64,000 nt of DNA from NCBI RefSeq assembly GCF_024868665.1, contig NC_079898.1:5962096-6026095 (forward strand). The letters are read 5' to 3'. Every line of letters begins with the position of its first letter. Positions within the stretch are counted from its first letter, which is position 1. This stretch comes from Triplophysa rosa (Eukaryota; Chordata; Actinopteri; Cypriniformes; Nemacheilidae). Both the position numbers and the translations under genes were made by a program. Below the pieces are notes generated by a model. That model searched no databases. It worked only from the letters and a program-made list of their open reading frames with translations, and was not told where the DNA came from. Below are positions 28,385-49,264 of the stretch, in pieces.

Positions 28385-31300
28385 ATGTTGTCCCGTGTTC
28401 TGGTGCTGTTCCTGGTGTGTGTCTCCACAGGCCTGGCCGCCACGCTCATCCAGGCTGCTGTGGATTCACCAGCTGACGGGTCTGTTTCACCTGAACCGCA
28501 GGCAGACGGGAGCCCAAATGTAGACCATGCTGGGGAGTTTCAGTCAGAAGACGTTATAAAGGGAGATGCCCCTGTTGAAGAAAAACCAGCAGAGACTCAA
28601 AGCGCTACTGAGGAGTCTGAGGACGATTCATACTGGGGACTCGGCTCCATCAGAGACAGCTTTCAGTCGGTCAATGGATACTTTGACTCTGTACTGGAGC
28701 TGATGGGAGGTCGGGATGGTGTGTGTCAGTACCGCTGTAGATACGGTAGGTGAAACACCACTGCGGTCATTTTAGGAAGCGTTTGGCACTTTGTTTACTG
28801 CACATTTGTGACCCTGGACAACAAAACCAGTCTTAAGGGTCAATTTTTCGAAATTGAGATTTTTACATCATATGAAAGCTGGATAAGTAAGCTTTCTATT
28901 GATGTATGGTTTGTTAGGATATAGGACAATATTTGGCCGAGATACAACTGTATAAAACTCTGGAATTTGAGGTTTTGTGATCCAGGGTCACATTTAGTTA
29001 CATTTTATTAAGTTATTTGACATTGAGTGATGTTGGCCAAGATTGTGACCATACTGACAATGGCTGAAAAGACAATGTACTCACTCTCATGTCCGTGTGA
29101 TTTTCTTCAGAGGAACACAAATAGACAAATTCTTTATAGAATGTTTAAAGTGTTTTTTTGTGACCATGGCTGTCAAAAATAAAAAAATGAATCACATTGA
29201 AAAATGCTCATATTGTACATCATGTGCTCTGTATTTAGTTTTTCTAAATATATTAGTTTTGTGTGAGGAAATATTAGAAATGTATGTTGTTATAATCTTA
29301 TATAACAGTCCAATGAAAATCCTGCAGAGAATTATTCAAACAGATAGTATAGCTAATGTACTACAGCTTTTGGAAGATTTGTAATAACAGCCTACTATGT
29401 ATTGTGTATAATACAAAATATCCTTTGTATATACAGTATCTTTTCATTTTTTGTGTGTTTATAATTTATTTAAAAACATTTGAATTGGTTAAATTAAATA
29501 CAAATTTCACGCGACCATGCTATTTTCATCTTTAAATCAAAGCTGTTTTTATCAAAAACTAAAAACAAATGGATGTGGATAGTCAATTGTAAAACTGTTG
29601 AAACAATGAAACCATGACCTAAATTATATATATTGTATATATTATAATTATATTTTGAAAACAAATACTGTATATATATTCCCCGTTTTCTATATTGTTG
29701 TTGTTCTTTCTATATGTACTGTATATTTATGGTCCATTTGTTTCACAATGTGTTTTCAGTACATCTGCTTTGCAACAACGCAAAACACTATAGAATGCAC
29801 TATAGAAATGAACTTGGCTTGACCTTCACCAACGCATTTTTTTTTAAAGAGCTTGGCAGCCATACAGCCATAGTCACTGTAAACTGCTGACCTGTATGGA
29901 GGCATGAAAAAATGACAGTATTTTATTTTCTTGGGGAACTATTTCTTATGAAAACATTAATTGTGCTTTGCAATAGATCTTTTATGATTTCATTTAAAAA
30001 CAATAATTTAATATTTCTTAAAAAGTAGATTTAATGGTTTGATAGTGACACTCTTTTACTGACCTTATGTTTGATGTAATGATTTCCAATGGAATCCAGT
30101 GTTTCCAGGTGAAATGAATCAATGTCAGGACAGGGCCCTCAGTGGCCTCAGTTTTCTTGTTGACAGAGGCTCAACAGCTGATCGCAACACGCTCATGAAT
30201 CTGAACGTTTCACAATCCAATAAGAACTTTTTTGGCTTTATCAGTGACCATGTCCTTTGAACACCAAAATAAAGTCTTTTTTTGTTTCTACATTAAATAA
30301 TCCTACATAATGTAAAGAACATTGAAAATATAATCTTGATATCGTTATTACTTCAAAACAATACATATCTGCCTAGTTTTACCCAAAACAAACAGTCTAT
30401 TACTTTAACCTTTATGTGTATGTGAGTGTACGTACCTTAAAGTCATATCTTGTGGAGGCCAGAAATTGTTTAAAGTATTTCATCCGTTTATGTCTACAGT
30501 ACAGTTTGTCATTGTACATTTATTTCTGTAATAACTGTATAATAAATGTCATGCAGCATTTAAATGCTGACTGAACATATGGCAGATATCAGATAAGGGA
30601 TTAAAATAGGTGTAGCATTTAATCTTGCATGTACAGGGTTTTTTCTTCCAATGACAACAGGGATGAACCAATAGGAGCTTTGGGATGTTTTCTCGTGTGC
30701 TGGTCAACCTGTGGTCTGACTGACAAAACTAAAATTGGATACAAAGTAAATAGTCAAAAAGGAATTTAAAGGGAAACCTTGATCGTAGCTCTGAATTGCT
30801 TAAGATATTGGACCTGAAAGACATGATACTGTGCATTAAATTCATGCTACCAAAACATTTACACGTCACCAGCACCTGTTCAGAAAAAGTAATGTAATAT
30901 TGTGGAAAAAAATAGATAACATTATTAAACAACAGAAAAACTAATAAGAGTAAAACATTGGAAGATTAACCAAACTTTGTTTTGTTTTTGGCTGTTTGTG
31001 TTGGGCAAAAATAAGCAGTTCAATTTTACTTTTAACAAGGTCTCTGGTCATTTCAAACATCACTTTGAATTGTTTTTGAAGTGATGTGACAAGTACACTT
31101 TAATAACTTTTCATTTTTCAGTATGTTTATGTTTTCATGGTACTGAAAGGTTTATAAATGCCGATCATAATTGATATGTATTTATTCTCAGGTAAAGCTC
31201 CTCAGCCTCGTCCTGGCTATCAGATGCCTGAACCTGATGGCTGTAGCACCACACTGCTTGGCTTCCAGGTACCGGACAGCGTATGTGTCTCTTTCTATCT

Positions 31301-34300
31301 ACTAACATAAACTCTAATACTTTCTTTACATCCACCCCTGTGCATGTCAGAAGATAAAGGGGTCGATTAAAAGAGTTGTTTACTCAAAAGCTAACATTAC
31401 TGTTCTGTATGTCATCATTCACTGACCCTCATGTTAATCCAATTCTGGGTGATTTTCTTGCATCTATGGAAAACGAGAATTATGTTTATACTTTTTTTTC
31501 GTGGTCACCAGGGGCTGTTAAGATCTATAAATAAATTAGTGCTTAAAAAAGTGAAGGGTGTAATTTTCTGGTGTCAAGTTATTTTCTCCTATCCCAGTTT
31601 TTTAATGTGCAGTGACAACTATTAGTCAGATATTCTGCAATTTACTTAAATTTTGCAATTTATTAAATGTGGCTTTGCAACAAACTCAAAGCTCTACTTT
31701 TTAGCTCAACAATAGCTAAATAATAGAGCTTTATAAAAGCGGTAGTGTGAAATAATCTCATTGCCATCAACTGAAATTTGGGCCAAAATTTGCCATAAAA
31801 CATTGACGTTAAAATATATTAACAGGATGTGATTTTTGCAGTTGGGTTCGTTTGTTGCCTCTGAGTTACAGTTTTAATGGTTTCAGATAACTTTTATAGT
31901 AACAGTCATATTAACTACTTTAATGATAGTTTTATGGTGTTCAATTGGAGCTTGCACTTAGTCACCCTTAAGGTGTCCTAAGCCCTATATTAACATTGTC
32001 CCTAACATCCAAAAAACACATTTAAGCTTGGAATATCACAAAATGTAAAGAATTTTTCTTTTTATTGTACTGTGTTATTGTGCATTCAGGCATTTTTTGT
32101 GTGGTTTCTTATGTTGTTGTTTCGTGAATAAACTGCAATGTGGTCCAGACCTTAGTTAGAAATCAAACGTCAGGCCAGGTGAGACTAGTATTCCACAGTT
32201 TAGCCAAACTTACAACCGAAGAGGTTAGACGTTAGAGCCTGAAGAGACGGTGAACGTCTAATGGGTTTTAGTTAAGCCGATTGAGAAAGTCTGATGGCGA
32301 CCAGCCAAGCAGCTGATGGGAATGCTGTCAGGATAAAAGAACTCAAATGAGCCAATTAAGTTCCACACAAAGACTCAAAGACAGCCCTGTATGCAATTTA
32401 AAGCTCTAAAATAAATTTGGCGTTTAAGGTGTCCACTCAGAAAGCACTTAATAAAGACTATATATCTGTATCCTCCACTAATATTGGCTGCAAATGCAAT
32501 CGTCTGTTTCACCTTGAACAAATTACGATCAGACTCTAACCTCCATTATTACATTCCATAAATAACTGATGCTCTGCACAATAGAAACATTTATTATCCA
32601 AATGCAATAAATTATTTTTGTAGTAGCTGAACTCTTCCCATATGAATTATATGCTGGCAGAGAGAATTGCCTGGCGTCACCGTGTCTGGAAAGACAAATA
32701 GATCATGTGCTGTAGATGAACATGTTCTGTCATAATATTATTTTAAGAGATGGAACGGTAATCTCAGCACAAGATATCCAGAAGACCCCATTGACTACCA
32801 TAGTAGGAAAAATGAGAATGGTAGTCAAAAGTGCCCCAACTGTTTGCTGTCCTACAGTCTTCAAAATATCTTCTTTTGTGTTCAACAGAACAAAAAAAAT
32901 AAAGTAATTTTTCCTACTATGGTAGTCAATGGGGTCCAAGAAGTGTTTGGTTACAAGCATTCTTCCAAATATCTTTCTCTGTGTACATCAGAGCAAAGAA
33001 ATTTATACAGATTTGGAACAACTCGAAGGTGAGTAAATGATGACAGAATTTTTATTTTGGGGTGAAGTATCCCTTTAATATCCATTGTCTACAGTCTACA
33101 TGACACTGTAGTGACCTGTAGATTTTGCTACACTGTATTTTTGACACGTTTGTTTTAATGTTGTGAAATGTGCTGTTTCTCCGCAGTTTGATATGGGTGT
33201 TCCAGCCATGACCAAATGTTGTAACCAGTTGGACATTTGCTACGACACCTGTGGATCAAACAAGTACCGCTGTGACACCAAGTTCCGCTGGTGTCTCCAC
33301 AGCATCTGTGGCGATCTCAAGAAGAGTCTGGGCTTAATGTCAAAGGTTGAAGGTGCGAAATGCTCTCAGACCAACACACCTCAACTCGGTTCCAAAACCC
33401 AGCAAGCTGCCTGTTTTTAACATTTACACATGTTTTGAAAGAGTTGTTTTAAGAGACCAATTTCTTGGGAAGCATTGCAGGTATTCGCTGTGCATTGCAT
33501 CAGGTTCATTACATAATGATGCATAAAAGGGGATGAAGCAGGAGAAATGTCAATTATAATTTTAATTCATCCTATACTAAAAAGTAGATTACAATTCTAA
33601 AATTAAAATACACTGTAAAAATTGATTTGTTGTTTCAACTTAAATTATTAAGTTATGCTGCCTTAAGTTTTTGAGTTAATTCAACATAAAAAAAATATTA
33701 GTTGTTACATAAATATGTTATGTTAACTAATGTTTTTAAGTTGAATTAACTAAAAATTTTAAGGCAGCCGGGTAACAATTTTTTTTAAGTTAAAACAACA
33801 AATCATTTTTGCAGTGTACAAGATTTTAATATTCTATCCATTATTTGTATTATTTTTATGCTTATTAGAGCCTAATCACAGAATAAACATAAGAAAAAAA
33901 ACTAGGGCTGTTAAACGATTAATCGCGATTAATTGCATCCAGAATAAAAGTTTGTGTTTACATAAAATATATCTGTGTACAGTGCATATTAATTTTGTAT
34001 TTATAAACACAAAACATACACATACTTTTCTATATATTTAGGAAATATTTAAATGTATTAATTTATATTTACCAATAATTTAAATTCTAAATAAACGTTT
34101 ATTAATTGTTATATGTTATATCTTTCTTTAAAAAAAGCATTTATGTGTATGTGTTCATAAATAGAAAATGAATTAGCACAGTACACCGACATAAATTACG
34201 CAAACACAAACTTTTATTCTGGATGCGATTAATCACGATTAATCGTTTGACAGCACTAAAAAAAACATAACACCAAAATCTGTTTAGATTCATTGTAGGC

Positions 34301-34537
34301 AGCTTTCGATGTTCTTTAGAACAGAGGTATTTTTCTATTGTGGCATAATTGTTTATTATTGATAAAAGATTCAGTGTGGATTGTTATTGTAATAACCTCT
34401 CTTCTTGTTTATCTTCAGCATGTGAGACGTTTGCAGACACCATGTATAACACTATATGGACTCTGGGCTGCAGGCCCTTCATGAACAGCCAGAGGGCAGC
34501 ATGTTATTGTGAAGGAGACGAGAAGGATGAACTGTAG
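28385..34537 (+). CDS. pla2g12b: Group XIIB secretory phospholipase A2-like protein (4 exons, 244 aa)
   Basis: Catalytically inactive sPLA2 homolog acting in the ER lumen of liver and intestine in lipidation of triglyceride-rich lipoproteins. Exons 28385-28745, 31192-31280, 33187-33352, 34419-34537; phases close, 244 codons plus TAG. Start chosen at 28385 because it opens directly into a signal peptide ([19 protein letters not shown]); the upstream in-frame ATG at 28295 would put 30 residues before it. Residues 28-80 are an acidic, Pro/Glu/Ser-rich spacer. The active-site helix reads [13 protein letters not shown]: Leu165 replaces the catalytic His (GXIIA has CCNQHD), which identifies group XIIB. 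The Cys-rich core and [15 protein letters not shown] tail fit the family. The protein ends in KDEL (241-244), a canonical ER-retrieval signal. Convergent with oit3, 1.8 kb away. Confidence 0.95.
28807..28992. repeat. MITE with TGTGACCCTGGA ends (pla2g12b intron 1)
   Basis: Begins TGTGACCCTGGACAACAAAA and ends GTGATCCAGGGTCACA. A short perfect inverted repeat (TGACCCTGGA/TCCAGGGTCA) bounds about 186 bp with AAACCAGTCTTAAGGGTCAA inside, a very common cyprinid element. Confidence 0.85.
28993..31191. other. pla2g12b intron 1, remaining part
   Basis: AT-rich, with no recognised exon or complete element. The open frame at 29097-29384 has no recognisable motif. Confidence 0.4.
32750..33079. repeat. 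Cyprinid palindromic MITE, copy in pla2g12b intron 2
   Basis: Carries the pair CCATTGACTACCATAGTAGG / CCTACTATGGTAGTCAATGG around TTCAAAATATCTTCTTTTGT, and the end GTGAGTAAATGATGACAGAA then GGGGTGAAGTATCCCTTTAA. It ends about 100 bp before the active-site exon. Confidence 0.75.
33609..33822. repeat. Palindromic MITE with CACTGTAAAAATTGATTTGT ends (pla2g12b intron 3)
   Basis: The left end and the complementary right end (AAATCATTTTTGCAGTGTA) bound an interior with GCTGCCTTAAGTTTTTGAGT and its complement AATTTTAAGGCAGCCGGGTA. A related, shorter element lies at 36875-37040. Confidence 0.8.
33904..34257. repeat. GATTAATCGCGATTAAT-family MITE, copy 2 (pla2g12b intron 3)
   Basis: Begins AGGGCTGTTAAACGATTAAT and ends AATCGTTTGACAGCACTA, with AAAAGTTTGTGTTTACATAA and its complement inside. 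Same family as 18204-18512. Confidence 0.85.
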
Positions 34538-35457
34538 ACACCTGCGCAAAAACACACCATCATCAACACCTGTTCACACAACACCACAGCAGGCATCAGT
34601 ATTAACATGAATACACTTTCCAGTTCATATTTCACTACAACATCTCTCTTTTCTCACACACACTTTGTCCTTTGCATAAGATAAATTAAGGATATTTTAG
34701 GACCATTAGGACAATTTTGCAATGTGTGGTTTTCATGACAATTAAGCATATTTTCACATAATAGTTGTCATTATATTCACATTACTGTAATGCGGTTATT
34801 TTGAAGGTTTTTTGTTTTTAATCACCATCAAGTACAAGTCCAAAACAAATGCAACACAAACCTTAAATTTCAATAATATATCAATATATTGTTGTGAAAA
34901 TGCCACAGTGCCGGTTTGTTAATTTAATTTTGTTCAAGAAATTGATCATTTCTTATTAGTCTTTTTTCTTCTTTTGAATTGTGTCTTGTGAAAAGTGAAC
35001 ATGTGAAGTGCGTGGATTGTTGAAAGAAAACTAAAGAATTTAAGTTAATATTGTATGTATGAAAGTGTCTGTCACACATATTTGCATTGTGTGCAGTTTC
35101 TACCTATGAGAGGACAAAATATCCATCATTATTCCCAGTCCAGGTTACGTGAACATGGGTGCCAAAATGTTTGCTGTTGTCATGATTTTTGCTTTGAGTT
35201 AAGTTTTCTTTTGTTTCGTATATGTATAATTAAGACAATAATAATAACTTTCTTAAACCCATAAATACAAAAAAGTTGTTATGCTTTTTAATAATTAAAC
35301 CTCAAATTTATATTTTACCTGACTGAACGTTAATAATAAAAATGCTTACGACACTGTGAAAGGTAATAAATGACACACTAAAAATCATTTGATTGTTGGC
35401 AGTTTTTATCATTTATTTTTTTCTTAGTAAAACGGTGCCGAACATATTATAAACATT
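34538..35457 (+). other. pla2g12b 3' UTR and flank
   Basis: AT-rich sequence after the stop. An AATAAA at about 35334 (TTAATAATAAAAATGC) is one possible polyadenylation signal. No other gene seen. Confidence 0.4.
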
Positions 35458-35734
35458 TAAAGGATAGTTGAAATCTGCTATCAATTATTACCCTTATGAG
35501 GTTCACCTGCATATGACTCTTTCTGATATGGAACACAAAAGAAGATATTTTGAGAAATGTCTCGGTGGTTTTGTGTTTATACAAGGAAAGTCAATGGGGG
35601 TCAATGTCGTTTGGTTACCAACATTCTTCTGAGAACACAAAAGAAGATATGCATACAGTCATATAGGTGTGGAATGACATGAGAGTGAATAAGTGATGAA
35701 AGAATTTTCATTTGGGTGAACTATTCCTTTAAAC
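35458..35734. repeat. Cyprinid palindromic MITE, intergenic copy
   Basis: Starts TAAAGGATAGTTGAAATCTG and ends TTTGGGTGAACTATTCCTTTAA. It contains AACACAAAAGAAGATATTTT and AAGTCAATGGGGGTCAATG. It lies between the convergent ends of pla2g12b and oit3. Confidence 0.75.
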
Positions 35735-36224
35735 CCTTTTTATTTAAGACCCAGCAATTTCACAGATGGTGTCTTGTTAAAAGCTTTATTGAAATCCTCA
35801 GGTTTATTTGTGAACGTTTTGTATTCAATTGTGAAAGCTATACAATAAAAAATTATATGTTTCTGTGCTCACATTGGCAGATATGCATTACTATACACAC
35901 TCTATACTTCACCTAGATTTTCAGAATGAGTTAGAATATGTTTATAGTCTCTAAAGGATTTGTAAATGTTGTTTCAAAAGCAGTGGAAAGCAAAAAATCA
36001 TTGCAGAATAACAGATATATGATCAGCACGGCTCAGTTTGACCTCTGGGGTTAGTTAGTGAGTAAATGAGTTACTGAGTCAAAATGAATTTCTGTGTTTT
36101 TTGTTATTATGCCACAAATGCTTAGAGCTTATCTTTTTAAGGATTGGGCAACTGTGCCTTGTTACTGATAAATGCCAGATTACTGCAGTTATACTGTATG
36201 AATGTGTGTATATAAACTTATAGC

Positions 36225-36243
36225 CTGTAGAGGGCGCTGTTAT
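36225..36243. promoter_or_regulatory. CTCF-like motif at the oit3 3' side
   Basis: CCTGTAGAGGGCGCTGTTA fits the CTCF core except at the third base. Motif match only, between two convergent genes; no functional evidence. Confidence 0.25.
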
Positions 36244-36297
36244 GTTTGTGTGGCTATGGGTTATTAGCAGTAATGCATGTTGGATGGTGGTTGTGTC

Positions 36298-44863
<8,566 letters not shown>

Positions 44864-45482
44864 GTCCAGTGGTCGAGAGGATCGTACAAACGTCAGAGTG
44901 TGTTTGTCAAATAAAAGCCACGTGAACATCTAGTCACTCCAGTCTTGACACTTCAGTTTGAGGCGAAGAGTTTTCGGGGTTTTTTAGTGTGGCATGTTAT
45001 CTATGCTAATATGAAGGATGGGTCTGATAATGCAATACTTGTAAATATTGTATTTATTGTTCATCTTATGGACCGGACAACAGTCTCACCTTGACCTTTT
45101 CTTCTGTCCTTTGTCTGAGAAACATTCCCGTCCGGATGGAGACATGATCATCCTCTCATTGTTTCTGGAGTCTGGCTTATCCAACCCACCCTGATATGAG
45201 ACATCCCTGAAGGTTGCAACATCATCAGGTTGACCAATTAGAAATAAGCTAGTGGGAAGAAATTACTACATGTCAGAACTTGCACATTTTACATCTTTAT
45301 AATACATTTCAATATAATTCATTTGTTCATGTAAACCTGGTATCGTTGTAATCAGCAGGGTCTCTTGTTTAATGTGATGTGTAACAAATACAGTATTTTT
45401 ATTCACATTTTCAACATTGATTTGAACACTTCTTTCTCTACTGGAGCAAAAAAATGTTTCATCTTTTTATAAACATTACCCT
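44864..45482 (-). other. Upstream flank of oit3 exon 1
   Basis: Region expected to hold the oit3 promoter. A CACGTG E-box lies at about 44919-44924. There is no clear TATA box at a suitable distance, and the transcription start cannot be placed. Confidence 0.3.
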
Positions 45483-45719
45483 GCACTTAAAACTTAAAAG
45501 GTTCTTCACGGCGATGTCATAGAAGAATCATTTTTTGGTTCCACAAAGAAGCATTCAGTCAAAGGTGCTTTAAAGAACCACCTCTTTCTTACCTTTTTAT
45601 AATCTGAAGAACCTTTTGTGAAACAGAAAGATTCTTGGATGTTATCGTTTCTTTATGGAACCATTTAAACCAAAAAGGTTCATCTATGGCATCGTGAAGC
45701 CCTTTTATTTTTAAGAGTG
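45483..45719. repeat. MITE with CACTTAAAACTTAAAAGG / TTATTTTTAAGAGTGT ends
   Basis: Left end with GGTTCTTCACGGCGATG, right end with CATCGTGAAGCCCTTTTATTT; inverted halves containing GGTTCCACAAAGAA and AAGAACCTTTTG. It is a common cyprinid non-autonomous DNA transposon. Confidence 0.8.
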
Positions 45720-46218
45720 TGTATGTATTTTTCATATATTTGTTCTGTATTTGCGGATTTCTTTTCGATATTTGAAAATAATATGTAAACAACATCAAAG
45801 AATATGTTTCCTATACATTATACATTATTTCCAATAATATAAATGAAAGTACTGAAAAATGAGTTTACCTCAAAAGTGCGATGTTTAATATTAATGTTAC
45901 AGTTAAAGGGGGGTCTTTTTTTGTACTTGACATTACTTTAATTTATAGAAGATGTATTGTAAACATCATTTTGTCTTTTTACTTATTGTTGGATCTTAAC
46001 CCTTACGCGAAGCAACTATATTTTCCCATACATTGACTGTCAATATATCAAATCATGTAATATAATATAATATTGAAAGTATATACAATAATAAACAATA
46101 TATTGCAATAAAACAATAATGCATAAGAAATCGCAGCTTATCATAGATTGGCCCAATATGGAAATGTATTATTTAATATAGGCTATTGCATTTCCAGCCT
46201 ATTCCCGTTTTTTTTTTT

Positions 46219-46594
46219 CTTAAAGCAACACTTTGTGATTTTTAAAACCTTAAAATAATTCGACCTTAAAATAAAGTCTCTAAAATGATTTCAGTGGTAG
46301 AACTCTTAACTGGATGAATTCTGCTGCCGCTGCTACCCGAGCAGCGTCGCGGCTACAACCACACTCTGTAAGTTCTGTGTTCGGGTCGTTACACACAGCC
46401 CCGCCCTGCGAAAGAGTTTCCAAACGACGTTTCTGCATTTGTTCCATCGTTTCTGTTCCCTCAGCTTAGTCAACAAATTCACGTGTATTGCACTGACCAC
46501 GGGGAATTTATATAGCGACAGTATTTACGACACTAGTAACAGATAATTGCGCTTATCAACCACACGAGCAAATATTCCATAGTGTTGCTTTAAG
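46219..46594. mobile_element. Short deletion derivative of the 61322 transposon family, 376 bp
   Basis: Ends CTTAAAGCAACAC / GTGTTGCTTTAAG are perfect 13-bp inverted repeats. It shares internal blocks with 61322-62558: TCTCTAAAATGATTTCAGTGG, GCTGCCGCTGCTACCCGAGC and TCACGTGTATTG. The coding exon of the longer copy is missing here. Confidence 0.75.
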
Positions 46595-48790
46595 GTAATG
46601 ATTAATGCTCCCTGCTTTGCAAGTTGCCTTGGATAAAGGCATCTGCTAAAAGCATAAAAGTCGAATGCATACGCGTTAAGTATTAACATTAAATCTTGAC
46701 AAACAGCACAAAAATAGAAACTGAAACAGAATTCCATTCATCTCAAGGAATCTCATCTAAGAGTCGATATTATTTCTGGTAATTTAAGTAGGACAACAGA
46801 CGACCTGTCCACCAGTCAAACTTAGCTTTGTACTTTTTCAAGTTTGCTGTCCTTCACAGGAGCACAGAAGAGACAGAACAATGTGCTAATCATTGATATC
46901 ATTAACACAGAGTAAAGTATCTGAAGGTCAGCACAGGGACTCAAGTTATTTACATGACTGTCTAGAGGAGATTGAAAATCTCACAGTCGCTACTGGCCTT
47001 ATTTTTCAAGCCGGAGAACCTGACAGGCATAGATATTTCAATCTAGACGGAGGGAGATTTCTTCTCATTTAAGTAAAGGAGTTAAATGGATGGGAACGTG
47101 TCAAATGCCGTATAGAGTAACGGAGCTGTCCACTAATCCTAAACCGTTCTTTATGATCAGTGACAGAATATTGGAGTAAATGCAGTGCAGGGAGGAAAAC
47201 AGTCTAGTTTTCAACTGTGAAGTGCAAAAGAGTATTAAGATTGAGAGTACTGGATTGCATAATAATGAAGTTGAGAGTGTGCTGCTGATACACTCCTATC
47301 TTGGGGGAAAATGGGAAACAAAGCGTAAGGATGTAGAGATGAGCAGGTCAAGGCTGTAATGATCAACACTATTGAGGGAGTAAACATAACTTGAGTTCAC
47401 TTAAAAACAAATCCTTCAATATCACAATATACACAACGACATATAAGTCTGAGACACATCTGGAAATAAAGTTTATGAATAAATATAGTTATTGAATAAA
47501 AAAAATATTTGAGAAAGATCGAAATTTCCTGAAACAACTAAGCACATCTGTGAGATTGATTGTGTTCACTACTTTGTACAAACTGTCAGTGTTTTGATTT
47601 CATTAAAGCATATTAAAGTCAAAGGGGGACTTAATCAAGACTAATCAATTCCCTAATTTTTACTTAAAATATTATGCTGCTAGTATAATTAATAATAAAA
47701 ATATTATAATATATATTTAAAAACGTTTTTTGAAGAATGCAGCCTTCTACGTGCAATAACAATAATAACGATAATAATAATGAACATTATAATAATAAAT
47801 GAATGGATAAATAATAAATTGACAACCATTTCCAAAACTGGATAAGTATTTATTGATAATTGAATTACATTTCTCTTTTATACACATTTCATAAATGATA
47901 CAGGATTTTACATTTTCATTTTTAAAGTCTTCTAACATTACAGCATCCGATGGCATTGAAAAAATGCACGATAAACAAAGAATATGAATCAAGAAAAAAT
48001 GTTTCATGTTTTCCATTCAACATCACTCTTATTTCCTTTTTCCCCGAAATATAATTTTCATTTTAAGTGCACATGAAAAACTTTAATATACCTATCTAAA
48101 AGGCAATCAGTGTGGGAGTATAATGGTGAATAAAGAAAGACAGGAAAATGGGCGGAGCAATGATGGCGTTTCATACTCTGTGTCATCTCAGGGTTGAGAA
48201 TAAAGGCATCACTGCAGCTCTCTTGACCAGACACGAGTCATCGAGTGGCAGTTTTGAGAGATGAGACCGCCGGGTCGTGGAGGATTGGAGCAAAATTAAA
48301 CTCTTGATGATTTCATTCCTCTGCAATCAGCATTCATAATAATCTTTGCTTTTTTGAGTCGTTTTTTATATAATTTCCCCATGTAAACATACATTCATGC
48401 AACACCCGCTTTAGAATAAGTCCCATATATTTGATATATTATTATAAAACCCCTGAACAAACAGAAAACCCTACAAATGAACTATAAGAAAAACTCATCA
48501 GATAATGATCAGGCCCAAGACCTGAGAAATAAACAGATAACAAGTTATTGAAATGTCTAAGAGAGAGATGGGTGAGTTTTTGAAACCGCAGTGCCCTGCA
48601 CTAACATTTCTGAGTGTTTGATTTTATGAAAAGTGATTCATTGATTTGTGAGCAAATTTTGGACTGGGCTGCTGTTAAACTATCCATGAACACAAAATTC
48701 ATGAGCATCTATACTTCGTCAAGGTTAAAAAAGAGGCTTTGCACCAAAGATGTATGGTATAATGATTGTTTTTCAAATGAGGACATCTTT
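46595..48790. other. Gene-free intergenic stretch
   Basis: No exon, RNA gene or complete element recognised. A run of ATAATAATAA near 47755-47820 is simple sequence. The intergenic interval between oit3 and mcu continues to 51599. Confidence 0.4.
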
Positions 48791-48793
48791 AAC

Positions 48794-49264
48794 GGTCCTG
48801 GAACAACATTAAGATCATCCAATCAGATTTTAGATCATCCAATAACATTTCAGGTCATCCAATCTGATTTTAGAACAATATTCAGATCATCCAATAAGAT
48901 TTCAAATCATCCAATCCAATTTTAGAACAACATTTAGATCAATCCGATTTTAGAACAATATTCAACTCATCCAATCAGATTTTAGATCAAAACTCTGATC
49001 ATTCCATCAGCTTTCTGATCATTGAATCAGATTTCATATCATTCAGTCAGATGTTAGATTTTAGAACAAAATTCAGATCATTCAATCAGATTTTAGATCA
49101 AAACTCAGATCATCCAATCAGATTTTAGAATAATATTCAGATTATTCAATCAGATTAGATCATTCAATCAGATTAGATCATTCAATCAGATTTTAGAACA
49201 ACATTCTGATCAGAAGGCTTAGGTTTAGTTTGGGTACATGGCTGGGGAATGCTGTTCCAGGACC
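48794..49264. repeat. Inverted-end element filled with an irregular tandem array
   Basis: A 17-bp near-perfect inverted pair (GGTCCTGGAACAACATT at 48794-48810; AATGCTGTTCCAGGACC at 49248-49264) bounds about 400 bp of tandem copies of a unit like ATCCAATCAGATTTTAGAAC. Unit spacing varies from about 20 to 45 bp. No coding potential. Confidence 0.7.
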
